Part shown: piece after piece, positions 59,632 to 64,000 of the stretch
Layout of the letters: each line of letters begins with the position of its first letter
Position numbering within the stretch: position 1 is the first letter of the stretch
DNA from: CAVZVZ01 sp963778895
GTDB taxonomy: Bacteria > Actinomycetota > Acidimicrobiia > Acidimicrobiales > Acidimicrobilacustridaceae
DNA: 64,000 bases
Assembly: GCA_963778895.1 (NCBI GenBank)
Contig: CAVZVZ010000002.1
Coordinates: forward strand, 434,001 to 498,000
Direction of reading: 5' to 3'
Position numbers and translations under genes: made by a program
The notes under the pieces: generated by a model
Database searches by the model: none
Told to the model about the DNA's origin: nothing
The model's input: the letters and a program-made list of their open reading frames with translations, nothing else

Positions 59632-61623
59632 CTAGACCGCCGCGAGCCGTCGGATGGCTTCGGTGATGTCGTCGCGGTCGGGCAGCCAGGCCCGTTCGAG
59701 CTCGGGCGCATAGGGGGCGGGTGTCGGTGCCGAACCGATGCGTTCGATCGGCGCGTCCAGGTCCCAGAAGCCGTCGCGCGCGACGGTGGCCGCGATCTCG
59801 GCCCCGATGCCGAAGGGAACGACGGCCTCGTGCGCGATCAGTAGCCGGCTCGTCTTGTGCACGGAATCGAGGATGGTGGCCGTGTCGAGTGGCGCGACCG
59901 TCCTCAGGTCGATCACCTCGACGGAGATGCCCTCGCTCTCCACCCGCGCCGCAGCGGCGAGCGCCTCGTGGACCATGCGCGAGATCGAGACCACGGTGAT
60001 GTCGGTGCCGGGACGCACGATCGCGGCTTTCCCGATCGGAAGGACGTAGTCGGCCGGTGGCTGCGGACCTTTCATGCCGTAGAGCAGTCGGTTTTCGATG
60101 AAGATCACCGGGTTCGGGTCCTGGATAGCGGCACGAAGCAGGCCATAGGTGTCGGCCGGTGTCGACGGCATGACGACAGTCAATCCCGGGATGTGCGCGA
60201 GCAGCGCTTCGAGGCTCTGCGAATGCTGGCTTCCCGAGGAGCGCCCCGCGCCGAACTGGGTGCGCACGGTCAGGGCCATCTCCGCGGCCCCGCCCGTCAT
60301 GAACGGCAGTTTGGCCGCCTGGTTGAGCAGTTGGTCGAAGCACACGCCGAGGAAGTCGAGGTACATCATCTCGACCACGGGGTGCATGCCCGCCATGGCG
60401 GCGCCCACGCCGAGCCCGACGATCGCGGTCTCGGAGATCGGGGTGTCGCGCACACGCGCGCCGAACTGCTCGGCGAGCCCGCGCGTGAGCCCGAAGACGT
60501 TGCCGCCCGCGCCGACGTCGATGCCGGCGACGAACACGCGGTCGTCTTCGGTGAGCTCGATTTCGAGCGCAGACCGGATCGCGTCCATGGTGCGGAACAC
60601 GGGCGCGTCCTGGGGCGGCGGAGGTGGCTCGACGCGCGCCGGACGCGCTCGCACGACGAAATCGGTCAACGTCGCGGTGGCCGGACTCGCGAACCGTCGC
60701 GCCGCATCGACCGCATCGTCGAGCTCGTGGGCAACCGAAGCCTCGAGCGCCTTGATCTCGTCGTCCCCGACGCCGGCGGCTCGGAGCACTCGCTCGTGCG
60801 CGCGGAGCGGGTCGCGCGCTTCCCATTCGCGGACCTCGTCGCTCGATCGGTAGTGCTCGGGATCGCCTTCGTAGTGGCCGTGCCAGCGGTAGGTCGCGGC
60901 CTCGACGACCGTGGGCCCGCGACCGGCGCGCGTCGCGAAGACGACGTCCTCCATGACCGCGGCCGTGGCCGTGACGTCGTTCCCGTCGACCGCTACGTAC
61001 GACACCCCGTAGCCCGCCGCCCGCTGTTCGAGTGTGGCCGCATGCTGGGTGGCCGTCGGCGAGAACTCGGCGTAGCCGTTGTTCTCGCAGAAGAAGATCA
61101 CGGGCAACTCCCACACCGCAGCCAGGTTCACGGCTTCGTGGAAGGCACCCTGCGCCGGCGCGCCGTCGCCGAAGAACGCCACCGCGACGCTGGCGTCGGC
61201 TCGGAGCTGCGCGGCCGCGGCCGCACCTACGGCGATGGGCAAACCGGCGGCCACGATCCCGTTCGCGCCGAAGATCCCGAGCTTCGGGTCGGCGATGTGC
61301 ATCGAGCCACCGCGCCCGCGATTCGTCCCCTGGTCCTTCCCCATCAATTCCGCGAACATCCCGAGCGGGTCGAGTCCTTTGGCCAGGCAGTGGCCATGGC
61401 CGCGGTGGGTGGAAGTGATGACGTCGGTCGGGCGCAGCGGCCAGCACGCGCCCACGGCCGTCGCTTCCTGCCCGATCGAGAGGTGCACGAAGCCGGGCAC
61501 CTCGCTGTCGCGATAGAGCACGGCCACGCGCTGTTCGAACCCGCGGATGACCAGCATGCGGCGGTGCATCTCGACCAGATCGGCGTTCGAGAACGCGGGC
61601 GGCGGAGTCGGGCCTGAGGTCAC
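59632..61623 (-). CDS. fused E1 alpha/beta subunit of a 2-oxoacid (or acetoin) dehydrogenase
   Basis: From a GTG at 61623 the 663-residue protein joins both E1 chains. The alpha part (FSNADLVEMHRRMLVIRGFE, GRGGSMHIADPKLGIFGANG) holds the thiamine-diphosphate motif in AVAFFGDGAPAQGAFHEAVN and CENNGYAEFS. After a Pro-rich linker (about residue 340) the beta part follows: RVFVAGIDVGAGGNVFGLTR, ISETAIVGLGVGAAMAGMHP and VIFIENRLLYGMKGP. Fused forms occur in branched-chain/acetoin-type complexes. No E2 or E3 gene is in the window. Operator D covers its promoter: TACAAT on the minus strand is nine bases before the GTG. An upstream ATG would be far from the domain. Confidence 0.92.
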   Translation of the reverse strand: MTSGPTPPPAFSNADLVEMHRRMLVIRGFEQRVAVLYRDSEVPGFVHLSIGQEATAVGACWPLRPTDVITSTHRGHGHCLAKGLDPLGMFAELMGKDQGTNRGRGGSMHIADPKLGIFGANGIVAAGLPIAVGAAAAAQLRADASVAVAFFGDGAPAQGAFHEAVNLAAVWELPVIFFCENNGYAEFSPTATQHAATLEQRAAGYGVSYVAVDGNDVTATAAVMEDVVFATRAGRGPTVVEAATYRWHGHYEGDPEHYRSSDEVREWEARDPLRAHERVLRAAGVGDDEIKALEASVAHELDDAVDAARRFASPATATLTDFVVRARPARVEPPPPPQDAPVFRTMDAIRSALEIELTEDDRVFVAGIDVGAGGNVFGLTRGLAEQFGARVRDTPISETAIVGLGVGAAMAGMHPVVEMMYLDFLGVCFDQLLNQAAKLPFMTGGAAEMALTVRTQFGAGRSSGSQHSQSLEALLAHIPGLTVVMPSTPADTYGLLRAAIQDPNPVIFIENRLLYGMKGPQPPADYVLPIGKAAIVRPGTDITVVSISRMVHEALAAAARVESEGISVEVIDLRTVAPLDTATILDSVHKTSRLLIAHEAVVPFGIGAEIAATVARDGFWDLDAPIERIGSAPTPAPYAPELERAWLPDRDDITEAIRRLAAV

Positions 61624-61633
61624 GAAGGATGTA

Positions 61634-61652
61634 TTGTACTGGTCGGTACAAC
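61634..61652. promoter_or_regulatory. shared operator element, site D
   Basis: TTGTACTGGTCGGTACAAC contains TACTGGTCGGTACAAC, the fourth copy of the element, and is itself an inverted repeat TTGTAC-N6-GTACAA. It lies between the divergent E1 fusion (start 61623) and SDR (start 61708) genes and overlaps a TACAAT -10 box for the E1 gene. It is the most symmetric copy and best shows the dyad of the site. Confidence 0.72.
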
Positions 61653-61707
61653 CAGGGCCAGGACAGGCAGGGCCAAGACGGGGGCCAAGACGAGTAGGTA
61701 GAGGGCG

Positions 61708-62486
61708 ATGGCCGACCAGATCGAGATCCCGGAGTCGTTCCCGGGCCCCGGCGCGGTCGCGGGGAGGCGTGTGGTCATCACCGGCGCCAGTCGCGGGCTC
61801 GGAACGTTGTTGGCCCATGCGTTCTCGCGTGCCGGAGCGTCGGTCGCGCTCGTCGCCCGTACCGAGAAGGACCTCAAGGCGGTGGCCGAAACGCTTCCCG
61901 GCCCTCACTTGGTGCTGAGCGGTGACGTGACCGACGAGGACTTCAACGAAGCGGTGGCCGATGCGACCGTCGCGGAGTGGGGCGGACTCGACGTGTGGAT
62001 CTGCAATGCGGGGATCTCGCCCGTCGTCGGAGGCCCCGCGAGATCGACCCGTCGATCTGGCGGCAGATCCTCGAGGTGAACCTCACCGGCGCGTTCCTCG
62101 GAGCGCGCGCCGCGGCCCGGGTGATGGGCGAAGGAGGACGGCTGATCTTCACGGGCTCGGTCCTCGGCGAACGACCCCGGAAGGGACTGACGGCATACAG
62201 CGCGTCGAAAGCCGGGTTGGTCGGCTTGGCCAAAGGGCTCGCGCTCGACTTGGCGCCGGCGGGCATCACCGTGAATGTCGTGGCCCCGGGCTGGTTCGAT
62301 TCACCCTTGGCCGACGGTTGGAAGAAGAACGCGGAGGTCGCAGCGGCGATCACCGGGCACAGCGCGCAAGAGCGTTGGGGAGCACCTACCGACCTCGCGG
62401 GGGCGTACCAATTCATCGCGTCCGATGCAGCCGCGTTCATCACCGGAACGGTGATCAATGTCGACGGCGGGTACCTCCTCGTATGA
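61708..62486 (+). CDS. SDR-family oxidoreductase (one frameshift)
   Basis: The first part reads MADQIEIPESFPGPGAVAGR, RVVITGASRGLGTLLAHAFS and DVWICNAGISPVVGG. A break at about 62040 (GCGAG read for GCGGAG) is followed by EIDPSIWRQILEVNLTGAFL, FTGSVLGER, AYSASKAGLVGLAKG and ITGTVINVDGGYLLV. All SDR catalytic residues are present and the joined length, about 259, is normal. Adding one G restores the frame, so sequence error is likely. Its stop overlaps the next SDR start (ATGA). Confidence 0.9.
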
Positions 62487-63235
62487 CCGCGATCGACACG
62501 CGCCGAGTGGTCGTAATCATGGGTGCGGGCGGCGCGCTGGGTGCCGCCGTATCCGCTCGACTCGCAAGTGAGCCGGCTACTGATCTGGTGCTGAGCGACG
62601 TGAGTGAACCGTCACTCCAAGCGACGGTCGCCGGCCTCGCCGAACCCGGCGGGTCGGTCGAGACCGCGCTCGCGAACGTCAGCGAATTCGAGCAGGTGGC
62701 ATCGGTGGTCGAGTTGGCCGTCGAGCGCTTTGGCCGCTTGGACGTACTGATCAGCAACGCCGGGGTGCTCTCGCCGAACGGCCGCATCCACAACCTCGCT
62801 ACCGAGGACTGGGAACGGTCGTTTCGGGTCAACGTCCTGGGTGCCGTCAACGGCATCAAGGCCGCTGTCGCGGTGATGCGTCCCCAGCGGTCGGGCTCGA
62901 TCGTGCTCACGGCGTCGGTGTCCGGACTGACGGCCTGGTCACATGCCGCGCCGTATTGCGCGACGAAAGCGGCGGTGATCCAACTCGCGAAGGTCGCCGC
63001 GGTGGAGTACGCGCGCGACGGCATTCGCGTGAACTGTGTCTGCCCGGGCACGTTTCGCTCGACCATCCACGACGATCTGCCGCCCGAAGCGCTCGACACG
63101 ATCGCGGCACGACACCCTCTCGGTCTCGGCGCGGCGGGCGATCTCGCGGGGGCTTACTCGTACCTCGCCGGTAGCGATTCGCGATGGACCACCGGGTCGG
63201 CGTTGGTCGTCGACGGCGGCTACTCAGCGCCTTGA
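62483..63235 (+). CDS. SDR-family oxidoreductase
   Basis: The 250-residue SDR has an atypical first motif VVVIMGAGGALGAAVSA, then DVLISNAGVLSPN, catalytic Ser in LTASVSGLT, PYCATKAAVIQLAK and the end TGSALVVDGGYSAP. It is translationally coupled to the preceding SDR, so two successive alcohol/ketone steps or a heteromer are possible. Its 3' end overlaps the convergent TetR gene by 16 bases. The frame is intact. Confidence 0.92.
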   Translation: MTAIDTRRVVVIMGAGGALGAAVSARLASEPATDLVLSDVSEPSLQATVAGLAEPGGSVETALANVSEFEQVASVVELAVERFGRLDVLISNAGVLSPNGRIHNLATEDWERSFRVNVLGAVNGIKAAVAVMRPQRSGSIVLTASVSGLTAWSHAAPYCATKAAVIQLAKVAAVEYARDGIRVNCVCPGTFRSTIHDDLPPEALDTIAARHPLGLGAAGDLAGAYSYLAGSDSRWTTGSALVVDGGYSAP

Positions 63236-63864
63236 TCGGGCTTGGTGTGCGCCGGGCTCTCGATGCCTCGCATGAAGATCTCGGCGAACGGCTTCGCGAC
63301 ATCGCGAGCCGACAGTCGGCCCCCCGCCTTCAGCCAGAGATACGTGTAGTTGTGCATGCCGAGCCAAGCTCGAGCCGTGAGCCAGGGGTCGAGGTCGCGG
63401 AACTCGCCCGACTCGACGCCGGCCCGGAGCACCGCCTCGACTCGTTGCTCGTACCGGCCCCGCCGATCGCGGAACTGCGCGGCCCGGTCGCCCGTGAGCG
63501 CGGGGAACTCGTGCAGGAACACCCAGACGTGATCCGGATAGCGATGGATGACGTCGAGCAGCTCCTCTCCGAGCATGGCCAACTGGGCCGAAGGGGAGCC
63601 ACCTGCCTCCGCCACGCGATCGGCGCCGAGCATGACTTCGTCCATCACCCGGTCGTGGATGGCGGCGAGCAGCGCTTCCTTGGAGCCGATGTAGTGATAG
63701 AGCGCACCCTTACCGAGATCGTTCGCCTCGCAGAGCTCGGTGATGCCGGTGGCGTGGTAGCCCCGCCTTGCGAACAGGGGCGCGGACGTGTCGATGATCG
63801 CCTCACGACGCGCCTGCCATTTCGGGCTGCGCCGAGAATCGTTGCTCGCGTCCGGTCGAGGCAC
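63220..63864 (-). CDS. TetR-family transcriptional regulator
   Basis: The regulator has a TetR N-terminal domain (RREAIIDTSAPLFARRGYHA, ITELCEANDLGKGALYHYIG, SKEALLAAIHDRVM). The C-terminal domain (HRYPDHVWVFLHEFPALTGD, WLGMHNYTYLWLKAGG) resembles the KstR2-like TetR group that senses CoA thioesters of ring-degradation intermediates. GTG at 63864 is chosen; GTG 63888 is also possible. It is convergent with the SDR and divergent from the acyl-CoA synthetase-like gene. It is the best local candidate to bind the ACYGGTCGG element, because a degenerate copy (about 63851-63867) overlaps its own start. Confidence 0.9.
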   Translation of the reverse strand: MPRPDASNDSRRSPKWQARREAIIDTSAPLFARRGYHATGITELCEANDLGKGALYHYIGSKEALLAAIHDRVMDEVMLGADRVAEAGGSPSAQLAMLGEELLDVIHRYPDHVWVFLHEFPALTGDRAAQFRDRRGRYEQRVEAVLRAGVESGEFRDLDPWLTARAWLGMHNYTYLWLKAGGRLSARDVAKPFAEIFMRGIESPAHTKPDQGAE

Positions 63865-63905
63865 AACGGCGACGCTAGCGGCCGTCACCAGGGAGGGTGC
63901 TCCTC

Positions 63906-64000
63906 GTGAATCCCGCACCGACGATGCCTACCTCCTCTGGCGACCCGGCGGACATGAACTGGTTCGCGGTGCTCGCCCACCACGCGACCCGCACGCCGGA
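63906..64000 (+). CDS. N-terminus of an acyl-CoA synthetase/AMP-dependent ligase-like protein (partial)
   Basis: A GTG nine bases after GGGAGG opens a frame to the window edge. After a short leader it reads MNWFAVLAHHATRTP, the usual first helix of AMP-dependent acyl-CoA synthetases (FxVLAxHAxxTPD). An ATG at 63954 could also be the start. A ligase here would activate the pathway substrate as a CoA thioester, fitting the neighbouring genes. Only about 31 residues are visible. Confidence 0.6.
   Translation, partial: MNPAPTMPTSSGDPADMNWFAVLAHHATRTP

Noticed and set aside
59857..61617. 586-codon plus-strand frame
   Set aside because: It lies antisense to the E1 fusion, whose motifs are unambiguous, and its composition (HDRGFPDRKD-type) is that of a shadow.

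Overview
The window is high-GC DNA with actinobacterial features: dense mixed-strand genes, many GTG/TTG starts, an adjacent Fur-regulator/KatG pair behind a FurA-like operator, DUF732-, DUF5658- and TIGR00027-like families, and many SDR, P450 and enoyl-CoA hydratase genes. Gene content suggests a soil or freshwater actinobacterium of the Acidimicrobiia or a nearby lineage. No rRNA or marker gene confirms this.

Layout. 1-6.4 kb: P-loop kinase, lipoprotein, a VapBC module with a visible operator, a secreted Calx-beta protein, a three-PAS histidine kinase and an APH(6)-like kinase. 6.4-13 kb: an SDR, a GNAT acetyltransferase, tRNA-Cys and a very large secreted Calx-beta/glycine-rich surface protein, all with broken frames. 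13-17 kb: PLP enzyme, SGNH protein, tRNA-Val beside an integrase remnant, HAD protein, methyltransferase. 17.2-28.2 kb: a five-gene glycogen/alpha-glucan block (GT35 phosphorylase, 4-alpha-glucanotransferase, branching enzyme, GH57 enzyme, second GT35 phosphorylase) with overlapping genes and frequent frame breaks. 28-36.3 kb: methyltransferases, a secreted His-containing protein, a GT8 glycosyltransferase, a large lipoprotein combining a PQQ-type propeller, choice-of-anchor repeats and an L-type lectin domain, a DUF5658 membrane protein and a universal stress protein. 36.3-50.9 kb and 55.4-64 kb: two halves of a catabolic region (two P450s, Rieske oxygenase, Baeyer-Villiger-type monooxygenase, cyclase-family hydrolase, amidohydrolase, three enoyl-CoA hydratases, acyl-CoA dehydrogenase, fused E1 2-oxoacid dehydrogenase, flavin oxidoreductase, several SDRs, two TetR regulators and the start of an acyl-CoA synthetase-like gene). 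They are separated by the furA-katG operon and a Fic protein with an AbiEi-like N-terminus.

The strongest unexplained signal is a near-identical 16-base element (consensus ACYGGTCGGTMCAAY) in four intergenic regions of the catabolic region, at about 45.82, 48.59, 58.45 and 61.64 kb. It lies at or next to the start of the Rieske/BVMO, cyclase/amidohydrolase, acyl-CoA dehydrogenase and E1/SDR genes. I read this as one repressor controlling an oxidative ring- or side-chain-degradation regulon of unknown substrate.

About sixteen genes have their family motifs spread over two or three frames. Several breaks resolve by adding or removing one base in a short G or C run, so most are probably consensus sequencing errors rather than decay. 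Coordinates for those genes span the whole reconstructed locus.
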